This document shows, one piece after another, positions 18,038 to 25,934 of a stretch of DNA of 64,000 nucleotides (its first letter is position 1; every line of letters begins with the position of its first letter). The notes beneath the pieces are model-generated. The model was not told the DNA's origin and did no database searches. It saw only the letters and a program-made list of their open reading frames with translations. Both the position numbers and the translations under genes were made by a program. Source of the stretch: Bacillus sp. B15-48. GTDB taxonomy: Bacteria > Bacillota > Bacilli > Bacillales > Cytobacillaceae. The stretch is from the NCBI RefSeq assembly GCF_016879755.1, contig NZ_WOFU01000006.1, forward strand, positions 62,001-126,000, given 5' to 3'.

Positions 18038-18121
18038 ATGGGCGGAGGATACGGTGCAGGCTTTGCTTTACTCGTCGTATTGTTTATTTTGCTCGTTATT
18101 GTAGGTGCTGCTTGGTTCTAA
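18038..18121 (+). CDS. YjcZ-family sporulation miniprotein, copy 2
   Basis: A 27-residue protein starting MGGGYGAGFALLVVLFILLV and ending VGAAWF. It is a paralogue of the copy 173 bp upstream: the hydrophobic helix FALxVVLFILLxIVG is shared while the ends differ. GGAGGGAGG is a strong ribosome site 8 bp before the ATG. A strong terminator follows. Confidence 0.85.
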   Translation: MGGGYGAGFALLVVLFILLVIVGAAWF

Positions 18122-18151
18122 ACCAACCAACAACTATAATAAATTGCATTT

Positions 18152-18183
18152 AAAAACGGTGAGGTGGTCTCCTCACCGTTTTT
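18152..18183 (+). terminator. Terminator after the YjcZ pair
   Basis: Perfect 13-bp stem AAAAACGGTGAGG / CCTCACCGTTTTT with loop TGGTCT. It ends the two miniprotein genes. Confidence 0.9.
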
Positions 18184-18287
18184 AAATTACAGCATGGTGT
18201 TATGGTAGCTATTTTAGTTCAGCTGTTTTACGTCCTGCGAATCGTTGTTATACTTGTATAAACGCAACTGTTAAGACTCCATTGTTT

Positions 18288-18476
18288 TTAAGTGAATACG
18301 ATTTTTACATAGGACGAGACTAATAAAATCGTAATCAATATATTAATGGTTTGAAATACTCCAGGTTGACGTTCTTCTGGAATATCCTTTTGCGTACAGA
18401 GGGAGTCTGTAAACTTGTTGATAAAGTATAAAATGAAACTTGCATAGAAGATGGACAAAATAAAAATGGAGATCAT
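18288..18476 (-). CDS. Small two-helix membrane protein, unknown
   Basis: A 62-residue protein with two hydrophobic segments (residues ~2-22 and ~43-61) split by a polar linker (KFTDSLCTQKDIPEERQPG). AAGGAGGG about 9 bp before the ATG supports real translation. I do not recognise the family. It stands alone between the YjcZ pair and yhaI; its place suggests one of the unassigned small genes of the yha region. Confidence 0.6.
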   Translation of the reverse strand: MISIFILSIFYASFILYFINKFTDSLCTQKDIPEERQPGVFQTINILITILLVSSYVKIVFT

Positions 18477-18636
18477 CTAAGATTCCCTCCTTTTTACGTA
18501 TAGTATGATAAATACATTATCAAATCTTTATAAAAAAAGATAGCCTTTTCCACATAACAGAATAAGATTTTCTAACCCATTCGGGCAATAAATGGTAATA
18601 TATGAACAATAAGGATTGGAAAAAGGGGTAGAAACG

Positions 18637-18978
18637 ATGTCAAATGACGATTTAATGAAAAAAATAAACATGCTCGAGTACCATCAAAAATTGTTGTTAA
18701 AAATGGTCGGGCATTCCCGATTGAATTTTTATTATTTAATTATAGAAAATTCACTTAGTCAAGAAGAGGCCGACCGCATCCTTATGAATTGTGAAAATCT
18801 GAGCAAGGACCTTCAAAAACAGAAAGCGGAGGGTTTTGTTTACTTTCATCCGCTTTACAAACAATTTAAACTATTTTTAGAGCCAAAGCTTAATGCAGAC
18901 GAGGTTATCGCTGCATGTCTTGAGCAAGGGCTTTATGTTCCACTCATGCAAGAGTTAAAGAAATACAGTGAACTTTAA
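18637..18978 (+). CDS. yhaI: YhaI-like protein (DUF1878)
   Basis: Soluble, mostly helical 113-residue protein, function unknown. Starting at the ATG at 18637 (AAAAGGGG 8 bp upstream) gives the length I recall for B. subtilis YhaI. The TTG at 18616 would add seven residues over the ribosome site. It converges with hpr and the two genes overlap by 4 bp at their ends, as neighbours in B. subtilis also lie together. Confidence 0.75.
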   Translation: MSNDDLMKKINMLEYHQKLLLKMVGHSRLNFYYLIIENSLSQEEADRILMNCENLSKDLQKQKAEGFVYFHPLYKQFKLFLEPKLNADEVIAACLEQGLYVPLMQELKKYSEL

Positions 18979-19547
18979 ACAAGTTCCTCGGTCGTTTTTT
19001 TCTTGCGCAACTTTCCGTCTTCCTCTTCAAATCGGTTTTCTATATTTGTAAAAGATTTCTCGAAAATTTGGACGAAATCATCACCATAAATATTACGGAC
19101 GATTGCCATAATTTCAATAATTTCAGGAAACTTTCCATACAATTCTTTTAAAGGCATACTACCAGAGAAAACACTATTATTGTCTGGCTCAAATGCTTCC
19201 ATTAATGCGACTAAGACTTCTTCACCCTGCTCTGTTAGTTTAATATACGTGTTTCTTTTATCATTCTCTTTTTTTGAAAACTCAAGAAGGCCCCTTTCTT
19301 CAAGCTTTTTCGAAAAGTTAAATGCTGTCGATACATGCATAACACCAAATTTCGCTACATCAGAAATGGAAGCACCACCTAGGTGATAAGCAATCCATAA
19401 AATATGGTGTTCATTGATGTTAAGGTCAAATGGCTTGATCCATTGCTGCCAATCTTTCTCGACAGTCTTCCATAGAGCTTTGCTTAACTGAGCTATCCTT
19501 TGACTAAATATCATTGCTTCTTTCATTGAATAATTTTTCTCACTCAT
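18975..19547 (-). CDS. hpr: ScoC/Hpr, MarR-family transition-state regulator
   Basis: DNA-binding repressor of protease and sporulation genes in the transition phase. The MarR-type winged helix spans residues ~40-125 ([39 protein letters not shown]), almost identical to the known Hpr core. The ATG at 19547 is chosen because AGGTG lies 9 bp upstream; GTG 19559 and ATG 19553 overlap that site. Length is 190 residues. The C-terminal ~60 residues are Hpr-specific. Its end overlaps yhaI by 4 bp. Confidence 0.93.
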   Translation of the reverse strand: MSEKNYSMKEAMIFSQRIAQLSKALWKTVEKDWQQWIKPFDLNINEHHILWIAYHLGGASISDVAKFGVMHVSTAFNFSKKLEERGLLEFSKKENDKRNTYIKLTEQGEEVLVALMEAFEPDNNSVFSGSMPLKELYGKFPEIIEIMAIVRNIYGDDFVQIFEKSFTNIENRFEEEDGKLRKKKTTEELV

Positions 19548-19732
19548 CCCCATACTCACCTACTTTTTATAAAAGTTTCATATTAACATTATGCCAATAA
19601 AACAATAAATAATAAAGATAAATTTCTAAATTTTTAGAAATATTTTTTTCCAGTACTCCTTTTTTAAAAAAAGAAAAGACAATAAATGGTCAATGATAAA
19701 TATCACATTTATATATATTTCTTCCTCAAGGT

Positions 19733-19772
19733 GAAAAATCCTTCACAATATGTTGAATGTGAAGGATTTTTC
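19733..19772 (-). terminator. Terminator after yhaH
   Basis: Stem of 14-15 bp, GAAAAATCCTTCACA / TGTGAAGGATTTTTC (19733-19747 and 19758-19772). The T-run lies within the stem in both directions. It starts just after the yhaH stop. Confidence 0.8.
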
Positions 19773-19773
19773 G

Positions 19774-20139
19774 TTATTTTTGTAAATTATTAGCAAGTTT
19801 CTTTTCTAAATCATCAATGGTACGTTCGATTTCCGTTATTTCTTTCTTTAATTCAAGTTTATTTACCTCGGTATCGACCTTCCAGTCATTTACAGCGATT
19901 TTGACATCATGAATGAACTCGCTTATGGTTGTTTTTCCTTCTTTTGAAGCAGTCGTAATTGAATCTTTTAATTGGGACAGAGCTGTTTTTAATTCTTCGA
20001 GCTCATTTTTAAAAACATCTTTATTTTCGATAATTTTTTTTCGTGTTTCTTTTCCTGAAGCAGGAGCGGTTAGTATAGTTGCAATGCCTGCAGCAGCAGC
20101 CCCAGTAAGAATTCCTAGAAATAATGATTTCCCGTCCAT
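19774..20139 (-). CDS. yhaH: YhaH, YtxH-domain protein
   Basis: A 121-residue protein with an N-terminal hydrophobic, Ala-rich segment (LFLGILTGAAAAGIATI) and a long charged helix predicted as coiled coil. This is the YtxH-domain pattern; members are linked to stress in Bacillus and function is unknown. GAGGTGG 5 bp before the ATG at 20139 marks the start; the open frame to 20187 lacks a site. It lies between hpr and trpP as in B. subtilis. Confidence 0.8.
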   Translation of the reverse strand: MDGKSLFLGILTGAAAAGIATILTAPASGKETRKKIIENKDVFKNELEELKTALSQLKDSITTASKEGKTTISEFIHDVKIAVNDWKVDTEVNKLELKKEITEIERTIDDLEKKLANNLQK

Positions 20140-20294
20140 TTTTACCACCTCAACATTTCTATTATTAGCAGCTGAAAGGGAGTGCAAACATGAAGAGTTA
20201 ATATTCTATATATATCATTCTACAAGAACACCAAAAATCCTCTATTTGAATGCTGGCTCCCTAATGGTAGAAAAAGAACTCGCGGCTGCGAGTT

Positions 20295-20825
20295 CTAAAG
20301 TTGTTGTGTATTGGCTTGCACGAGTTTTGTTCTTTTGAAGATATTGATTGCGATTGGAAACAGAATCACCATAAATACAGCATTGAATGCAATTGCCGGA
20401 AGAACGGCTCCTGCAAATAGCCCGACAAAGGCCCCAGGCAATCCGACGATAAAATAAGCGGAAGCCAAGAATACAGTACCGGAAATAATCGTTCCGATTG
20501 CTGATAACACCGCGGCATTAACGACAGAGCCGCTAAATTTTTTGAATATCATTAACAAGCCATAGAAGGCGAACGCTGTTACCAATTTATCAATGATGTT
20601 TGGAATTTGTCCGCCCGGAAATCCTGTTGTCATCGCTGATAAAATTCCCGTTACAAGACCAACGAGTAAGACACTCTTTTTGTCCGGAAACAGAAGTATT
20701 CCTAAAAACATCATCGTCAGCATCATATCTGGCTTCATTCCAAGAACAAATGGCGGAACAATTGCATGGAGGACAACTCCCATCCCCATTAAAACGGCAA
20801 GCGCAACTAAATTCTTTGTATTCAT
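20295..20825 (-). CDS. trpP: TrpP, tryptophan transporter
   Basis: Membrane protein of 176 residues with about five or six hydrophobic segments (MNTKNLVALAVLMGMGVVLH, MLTMMFLGILLFPDKKSVLL), matching the TrpP family that imports tryptophan. Its 5' leader contains a run of (U/G/C)AG triplets over the ribosome site, which suggests repression by TRAP as for B. subtilis trpP. GAGGAGAG is the ribosome site. An empty, repeat-bearing gap of about 855 bp separates it from serC. Confidence 0.88.
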   Translation of the reverse strand: MNTKNLVALAVLMGMGVVLHAIVPPFVLGMKPDMMLTMMFLGILLFPDKKSVLLVGLVTGILSAMTTGFPGGQIPNIIDKLVTAFAFYGLLMIFKKFSGSVVNAAVLSAIGTIISGTVFLASAYFIVGLPGAFVGLFAGAVLPAIAFNAVFMVILFPIAINIFKRTKLVQANTQQL

Positions 20826-20827
20826 TT

Positions 20828-20886
20828 CTGATCTCTCCTCAGCTATTCTAGCTATTTTTTTTCTTCTCCTGCAGTGCTCTCTAGCC
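20828..20886 (-). promoter_or_regulatory. Candidate TRAP-binding leader of trpP
   Basis: Read on the minus strand, triplets UAG, UAG, UAG, GAG, GAG and CAG follow each other with mostly 2-nt spacers and end 2 nt before the ATG, covering the Shine-Dalgarno GAGGAGAG. More NAG triplets (CUAGAGAG, CAGGAGAAG) lie just upstream. TRAP binds about eleven (G/U)AG triplets spaced by 2-3 nt, so this is a plausible, partly degenerate site. Confidence 0.55.
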
Positions 20887-21023
20887 TGCAGCGAAAAGGT
20901 TGCTATTATTATAGCATATCTTTTATCGCATAAAGAGTTAATTTTTTTACACTAATAGGAAATTCGCTAAATAGAAACTTTAAATAAGGTTGCGTCTGTC
21001 TTCACTGAATGTTGACTTCACTG

Positions 21024-21226
21024 CGTCTGAAAAATAAGCGGATAAATTCCGCCTAAACTGGGAAATACCGATATTTCCTTTAAAATAAGGGGAGTTTTTC
21101 CGGCTATATGATCAAAACCTTTGGATTTTGTCTGATTTAGAGCAGTTAAGCGGAATTCCTCCGCTTATATCTGCTTCTTAAGCTTCTCCTATCTACATTA
21201 ACAGGAAAATCTCCGCTTATTCATTT
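21024..21226. repeat. Inverted AAGCGGA...TCCGCTT repeat cluster
   Basis: About four related units in a gap without genes. Each pairs an AAGCGGA arm with a TCCGC or TCCGCTTAT arm: ATAAGCGGATAAATTCCGCC near 21038, a degenerate ATAAGGGGAG...CCGGC unit near 21085, TTAAGCGGAATTCCTCCGCT near 21148, and a half unit TCTCCGCTTATTC near 21214. The units can form short hairpins. No ORF or terminator is associated. Likely dispersed non-coding repeats. Confidence 0.6.
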
Positions 21227-21247
21227 TCAAACCTACACAAAAGTGGT

Positions 21248-21465
21248 GTTCTCTACTGAATTTGCGATTTACTCTACACTTTGCTTGTTTTACTCTACGA
21301 AAACATCGATTTACTCTACACTTTGCTTGTTTTACTCTACGAAAACATCGATTTACTCTACACTTTACTTGTTTTACTCTACGAAAACCCCCAGTTTACT
21401 CTCAAAAATCCATAAACTGGAAACGCGCCGGCATCACCACTCCTAACGCCAAGCCTATAAAATTA
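21248..21465. repeat. 42-bp tandem CTCTAC repeat, locus B (3 units)
   Basis: Three tandem 42-bp units begin at 21266, 21308 and 21350, the first two almost identical. Each unit has two ~21-bp halves, both beginning TTTACTCTAC. The array is led by GTTCTCTAC and followed by ATAAACTGG and CAAGCCTATAAAATTA, as at locus A 10 kb away (10906-11081). Open frames across it are repeat artefacts. Confidence 0.78.
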
Positions 21466-21520
21466 ATCGATGCGGAGAAGGCGAATATGGTTTTGAGTAA
21501 AATTCGCAATCAAAAGCAAA

Positions 21521-21556
21521 ATAGCAAGGTATAAACCCTTGCTATTTCTAATGTTT
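21521..21556 (+). terminator. Orphan terminator-like hairpin
   Basis: AATAGCAAGG / CCTTGCTATT with a short loop, then TTCTAATGTTTTTTT. It could end a plus-strand transcript through repeat locus B; no convincing gene precedes it. A second, imperfect inverted repeat (CAAATTGCCCTA / TAGGGCAAATTG) lies at about 21580-21611. Confidence 0.5.
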
Positions 21557-21680
21557 TTTTATCTAATCTCTCTAGCTTTACAAATTGCCCTACATTTTAT
21601 AGGGCAAATTGACGTTTTGAAATAGGAAACGGAACCCGTTAATGAAAAAACGGATACTTTCCTATCAGCTCAGCGATCAA

Positions 21681-22760
21681 TTATTTTGTTCTAAACTCTT
21701 TCATAAATTGAGCCAGTACTTCCACGTGCTCTAAAGGCACTGCGTTATAGATGGAGGCACGGCACCCACCGACGGAACGGTGACCATTTAAACCAGTAAA
21801 CCCTCGTTGCTTCGCCTCTGCGAGGAAAGCGTCCGTTAATTCTTGGTTTTCGAGAGTGAACGTTACATTCATCAATGAACGGCTGTCTAATTCTGCATGT
21901 CCCTTATAGAAGCCATTGCTTCCGTCGATCTCATTATAGAGAAGGTCGGCTTTTTGTTTGTTTAGTTTTTCGAGCGCGGCTGCTCCACCGAGTGAATCCG
22001 CCCACTCAAGAACGAGTTTTAACAAGTAAACAGCCAAAGTTGGCGGTGTATTATAAAGTGAGTTATTGCTTGCTTGCGTACGATAATCAAGCATCGTAGG
22101 CAATGAATCTTTCGACCTTTCGAGCAGCTCTTTTTTCACAATAACGACGGTTACTCCAGAAGGACCGAGGTTTTTTTGTGCGCCGGCATAAATTAACCCA
22201 AATTTGCTGACATCAATTGGGCGGCACATAATATCACTAGACATATCAGCGACAAGCGGGATCGATTGGGTGTCTGGGAAGTTATGCCATTGCGTCCCGT
22301 AAATCGTATTGTTTGATGTAATGTGTACATAAGCACCGTCCGTACTTAGTTGGCTAGCATCTAGAGTCGGGATTTGCTTGTAATTTCCATCTTTTCCGGA
22401 AGAGACGACTTCGGTTGCTCCAATCTTTTTCGCTTCCTTAAGAGCTTTTTCAGACCAAGAGCCAGTTAAAACATAAAGAGCTTTTTTGCCTTCTTCAAGA
22501 AGGTTCATTGGTACCATAGTGAATTGTAAGCTTGCTCCGCCTTGTAAAAATAAGACTTCGTAATCATCAGGAATATTGAGGAGCTTTCTTAATAAGGACT
22601 GTGCAGTGTCATTAATTTCCTCATAAGGCTTGCTGCGATGGCTCATTTCCATCACGTTCATTCCTGTTCCGTTGTAATTCATCCATTCTTGCTCCGCTTT
22701 TTTAAGCACTGCTTCCGGTAAAGCGGTTGGCCCAGCATTAAAATTGTAGGCACGTGTCAT
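21681..22760 (-). CDS. serC: SerC, phosphoserine aminotransferase
   Basis: PLP enzyme that makes 3-phosphoserine from 3-phosphohydroxypyruvate in serine synthesis; the family also acts in pyridoxal phosphate synthesis. The PLP-binding lysine is Lys196 in YAGAQKNLGPSG. The N-terminus YNFNAGPTALPEAVL and the C-terminal HRSVGGCRASIYNA match the family. The ATG at 22760 follows GGGGGGATC; the open frame continues upstream without a site. Length is 359 residues, normal. Confidence 0.97.
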   Translation of the reverse strand: MTRAYNFNAGPTALPEAVLKKAEQEWMNYNGTGMNVMEMSHRSKPYEEINDTAQSLLRKLLNIPDDYEVLFLQGGASLQFTMVPMNLLEEGKKALYVLTGSWSEKALKEAKKIGATEVVSSGKDGNYKQIPTLDASQLSTDGAYVHITSNNTIYGTQWHNFPDTQSIPLVADMSSDIMCRPIDVSKFGLIYAGAQKNLGPSGVTVVIVKKELLERSKDSLPTMLDYRTQASNNSLYNTPPTLAVYLLKLVLEWADSLGGAAALEKLNKQKADLLYNEIDGSNGFYKGHAELDSRSLMNVTFTLENQELTDAFLAEAKQRGFTGLNGHRSVGGCRASIYNAVPLEHVEVLAQFMKEFRTK

Positions 22761-22875
22761 TTGAGATCCCCCCGATAAAGTTTTCACTGTATTCCAGCAA
22801 AGAGGTAAAATTTTAAATCAATGCTACCAGATATTCGACAAAATTTCTATTTTTCAGACGAAAAAAATAAAAAAA

Positions 22876-22897
22876 AACTTCCGCAGGAGCAGAAGTT
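22876..22897 (-). terminator. Terminator of hit
   Basis: On the minus strand AACTTC, then an inner GC, loop TCCT, GC and GAAGTT, followed by a long T-run. The hairpin begins within the hit stop codon. Confidence 0.75.
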
Positions 22898-23309
22898 AGA
22901 TGTTATTCTTAATTTCTCCGGCGATTTGTTTTAATTCATCTGATGATTCCTCATGGGTTTTCCATACAGCTCCAAAGCCGTCACCTTTGCCGTATCGCGG
23001 AATGATATGCATGTGGAAATGGAAGACCGATTGTCCAGCGTGTTCACCGTTATTATTGATTGTATTTAAGCCAATCGGGTTAAAAGCTTTTTTCACTGCG
23101 TTTGCAATTTTGGGAACCTCTTTAAATAGGTTGGCAGCTTCTTCTTCTGATAATTCAAAAACATTTTCTTTATGTACTTTTGGAATAACGAGGGTATGTC
23201 CCTTTGTTACTGGACTAATATCCAAAAACGCGTAAACATGGTCATTTTCGTAAACTTTTTGTGATGGAATCTCACCATTAATGATCTTACAAAAAATGCA
23301 ATCGGACAT
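22896..23309 (-). CDS. hit: Hit, HIT-family nucleotide-binding hydrolase
   Basis: HIT-superfamily protein, 137 residues, probably a nucleoside phosphoramidase or dinucleotide hydrolase. The catalytic triad motif HFHMHIIPR has His97, His99 and His101. CIFCKIINGEIPS at the N-terminus, with its two cysteines, is typical. The ATG at 23309 follows AAGGAAGG; the upstream open frame has no start signal. It lies opposite ecsA, as in B. subtilis, but here a long repeat-bearing gap separates them. Confidence 0.93.
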   Translation of the reverse strand: MSDCIFCKIINGEIPSQKVYENDHVYAFLDISPVTKGHTLVIPKVHKENVFELSEEEAANLFKEVPKIANAVKKAFNPIGLNTINNNGEHAGQSVFHFHMHIIPRYGKGDGFGAVWKTHEESSDELKQIAGEIKNNI

Positions 23310-23387
23310 CGTTTTCAACCTTCCTTTCTTTTTCAACGCTACCTCGTATTTTATCATATCAATTGATTGGATAGAAGGCAGTCAGTG

Positions 23388-23420
23388 AAAACAAAAGACA
23401 GGATTCCCGTAAGAATCCTG
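23388..23420 (-). terminator. Terminator closing a minus-strand transcript
   Basis: CAGGATTC / GAATCCTG (23413-23420 and 23399-23406) with loop TTACGG, then TCTTTTGTTTT on the minus strand. It lies upstream of hit and downstream of the tandem repeat, so it would end a minus-strand RNA across the repeat. Confidence 0.65.
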
Positions 23421-23481
23421 CCCTGAAGGGGAAACCTTGCTCCAAATGTTAATGCCTTCAAATTGCCTAGCTAATCAGGAA

Positions 23482-23741
23482 TGCCTTTGATAAACACCTC
23501 ATTTATAATGTGATGTGTCAATAAAACGGCCCTGTGTTCAATCGAACCATCCCCTATTCGTTTTAAGTTGGAAACAACTTCAACGTTTAGAGCGGATGTA
23601 TGTCTGCGGCAAACACCTCATTTGTAAGTGTTTTTAAAAGCTTGGTTTAGCAAGAACTTTGTCCAACGCAACCAGCCCCTTGAAGGATTAGTAAGAAGCG
23701 TTTCTACAGCGAATTACTTGTCTTTAACAGACACCTCATTT
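23482..23741 (-). repeat. ~118-bp tandem repeat with three conserved 23-nt cores
   Basis: Three 23-nt cores at 23482-23504, 23601-23623 and 23719-23741 are spaced 119 and 118 bp apart. On the minus strand each begins AAATGAGGTGT and ends in AGACA or AGGCA. The DNA between the cores also shows shared blocks (CGCT-TA-AACG, then AGGGG-TGGTT). Each core contains an ATG reading MRCL in one frame and NEV in the next. Between the cores the frames are broken by stops and a 4-nt duplication (ACATACAT). I read it as a decayed tandem element; about 470 bp here have no intact gene. Confidence 0.7.
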
Positions 23742-23897
23742 CGACTGAGTGAATATGTTTTCCCCTTCATAGATTATCATGTCCGAACTCGAGAATTTTA
23801 TAACCGTTTTTTAAAAAAAGATGAAAGGGCTGTTTCTGTTTTTGTCTTCTCATTTTTGTTAATATAAGTACTATACGAGAAGTGGAGGACGTTGCCG

Positions 23898-24638
23898 ATG
23901 GCTTTATTAGAGATAAACGAAATCACTGGCGGTTATACGAAGAATCCAGTGCTTAAAGATGTCAGCTTTCGTGTAAGTGCGAATGAAATTGTTGGGTTAA
24001 TCGGTTTAAATGGAGCTGGAAAGAGTACAACGATTAAACATGTCATTGGCTTGATGGAGCCGCATCAAGGGGAAATTAAAATCAATGGACGTACGATTAA
24101 AGAAGGGCGAGAAGCATATCGGAAACAATTTACGTTTATTCCTGAAACGCCAATTCTTTATGACGAGTTAACGTTAGAGGAGCATCTCAAACTGACCTCA
24201 ATGGCCTATGGACTTCAAGAATCTGTATATAAGGAACGGGTCGGGGGGCTCTTAAAAGAATTTCGGATGGAAAAACGTCTAAAGTGGTTCCCGGCTCATT
24301 TTTCAAAAGGGATGAGACAAAAAGTGATGATTATGTGTGCCTTTTTAGTTCAACCTTCCCTATACATTGTTGATGAACCATTTGTTGGTCTTGATCCACT
24401 TGGTATTCAATCTTTGCTTGATCTAATGAAAAGAATGAAAGACAATGGCGCGGGGATTTTGATGTCTACTCATATTTTGGCCACTGCTGAAAGGTATTGC
24501 GATCGCTTTGTGATTCTTCACGAAGGAAAGGTACGTGCACAAGGGACATTAAGGGAGTTGCAAACTCAGTTCGACATGCCTGAAGCGACACTAGATGATT
24601 TATATATTCAACTGACAAAGGAAGAGAATCATGTTTAA
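23898..24638 (+). CDS. ecsA: EcsA, ABC transporter ATP-binding protein
   Basis: ATPase of the EcsAB transporter, which in B. subtilis affects exoprotein processing, sporulation and competence; in related bacteria it is linked to peptide export. Walker A GLNGAGKST (residues ~37-45), signature FSKGMRQK and Walker B LYIVDEPFVGLDP are visible. The ATG at 23898 has GGAGG 9 bp upstream; the TTG at 23892 is the alternative. Length is 246 residues. It overlaps ecsB by 8 bp. Confidence 0.94.
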   Translation: MALLEINEITGGYTKNPVLKDVSFRVSANEIVGLIGLNGAGKSTTIKHVIGLMEPHQGEIKINGRTIKEGREAYRKQFTFIPETPILYDELTLEEHLKLTSMAYGLQESVYKERVGGLLKEFRMEKRLKWFPAHFSKGMRQKVMIMCAFLVQPSLYIVDEPFVGLDPLGIQSLLDLMKRMKDNGAGILMSTHILATAERYCDRFVILHEGKVRAQGTLRELQTQFDMPEATLDDLYIQLTKEENHV

Positions 24639-25842
24639 GGCGGAAACTTTATGGAAGCAGCGTTTTGGCCAATTTTTAAAAGAGACAAGCAGATACTTAC
24701 GTTATATTTTTAATGGTCATCTCGTTATTGTTCTCTTGTTTTTGCTTGGAACAGCTGGATTTTATTATCAAGAGTGGATTCATACGCTTGATGCCAATTT
24801 TCCAGCAGCGGCAATCAGCGCCATTATTCTTGCCCTTGCACTTACATACAGCCCGATTTTGACGTTGTTAACGGAGCCGGATAAAATGTTTATGCTTCCG
24901 CTCGAGTCGAAATTAGGCGATTATTTCAAACGGACGGGTATCTTAAGTTTCTTTCTTCAGGCATATCTATTATTAATTTTACTTGCAGTTGTCATGCCGA
25001 TGTATGTGAAGGTAACGGATGGAAGTTTTCGTTCGTTTTTCCCGTTTTTCCTTTTCCTTCTTGGTTTAAAGGCATTAAATCTTTTTATTCGTTGGAAAGT
25101 TCAATTTTATATCGAAAAAAATACACATATCACCGATTCGCTCGTTCGGTTTTCTGTGAATATCGTCGTGTTGTATTTATTATTTTCAGGAGCGAATCCT
25201 TTTATTGTTTTAATCCCTGCTTTATTATTAGTCCTCTTATATGTTTACTATCGTGGCCAGACGAGAGAAAAGGGGTTGAAATGGGAATTATTAATTGAGC
25301 TCGAAGAAAAGCGGATGGGTGCTTTTTACCGTGTCGCTAATTTATTTACCGATGTCCCTAAACTTAAAGATCGGGTGAAAAGGAGAAAATGGCTTGATTT
25401 TCTCGCTGAACGAATCAAATACGGTCAAGACAATACATTTTCCCATTTATTTGTTCGGACGTTTTTCCGCTCCGGCGACTATTTTGGCTTGTTCACGCGT
25501 TTAACCATCATCGGAGCTATCACTATTTATTTTTTAACTTACGGATTAGGGCAAGTCGTCCTTGCATTATTATTCCTGTATTTAACTGGTTTTCAACTTT
25601 TGCCGCTTTGGAATCATCATCAACATAAACTATGGGTGGATCTCTATCCTCTTCAATCAGCAACAAAGGAAAAAGCATTTACACGTTTGCTTTCAGTTGT
25701 ACTAGCGGTCCAGTCCCTTCTATTTGGCCTTGTCATCTCGTTGAAGCTGGAGTGGGGACTAGCAGCTGTTTCAGTGTTGCTTGGGTTGGTTTTTACCGTG
25801 TTTTTTGTTTATTTTTATAGTAAAAAAAGGAGGCAGTCATGA
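24631..25842 (+). CDS. ecsB: EcsB, ABC transporter membrane protein
   Basis: Membrane partner of EcsA, 403 residues with about seven hydrophobic segments, a basic central loop (residues ~205-265) and a basic C-terminal tail ending KKRRQS. It overlaps ecsA by 8 bp, so the two are coupled. Assigned by position and by overall EcsB-like topology; individual motifs are few. A 12-bp perfect inverted repeat follows the stop. Confidence 0.9.
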   Translation: MFKAETLWKQRFGQFLKETSRYLRYIFNGHLVIVLLFLLGTAGFYYQEWIHTLDANFPAAAISAIILALALTYSPILTLLTEPDKMFMLPLESKLGDYFKRTGILSFFLQAYLLLILLAVVMPMYVKVTDGSFRSFFPFFLFLLGLKALNLFIRWKVQFYIEKNTHITDSLVRFSVNIVVLYLLFSGANPFIVLIPALLLVLLYVYYRGQTREKGLKWELLIELEEKRMGAFYRVANLFTDVPKLKDRVKRRKWLDFLAERIKYGQDNTFSHLFVRTFFRSGDYFGLFTRLTIIGAITIYFLTYGLGQVVLALLFLYLTGFQLLPLWNHHQHKLWVDLYPLQSATKEKAFTRLLSVVLAVQSLLFGLVISLKLEWGLAAVSVLLGLVFTVFFVYFYSKKRRQS

Positions 25843-25845
25843 CGA

Positions 25846-25886
25846 AAATCCTTTTCAGCATAGAATGGTAAAGTTGAAAAGGATTT
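25846..25886. promoter_or_regulatory. Inverted repeat between ecsB and ecsC
   Basis: Perfect 12-bp arms AAATCCTTTTCA (25846-25857) and TGAAAAGGATTT (25875-25886) with a 17-nt loop, no T-run after it. It lies in the 92-bp gap between ecsB and ecsC and could be an mRNA stabilising or attenuating hairpin. Confidence 0.5.
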
Positions 25887-25934
25887 ATGAAACGAGGACT
25901 TCTCTTTTGGTAATTCGAACAAGGGGTGAATGGA

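Noticed and set aside
21266-21391. CRISPR array
   Set aside because: The units are adjacent with no unique spacers between them and no cas genes are near. It is a plain tandem repeat.
23310-23897. Riboswitch before ecsA or hit
   Set aside because: No known aptamer core is recognised, and the conserved cores lie as a tandem repeat rather than a single leader; the terminator faces away from ecsA.
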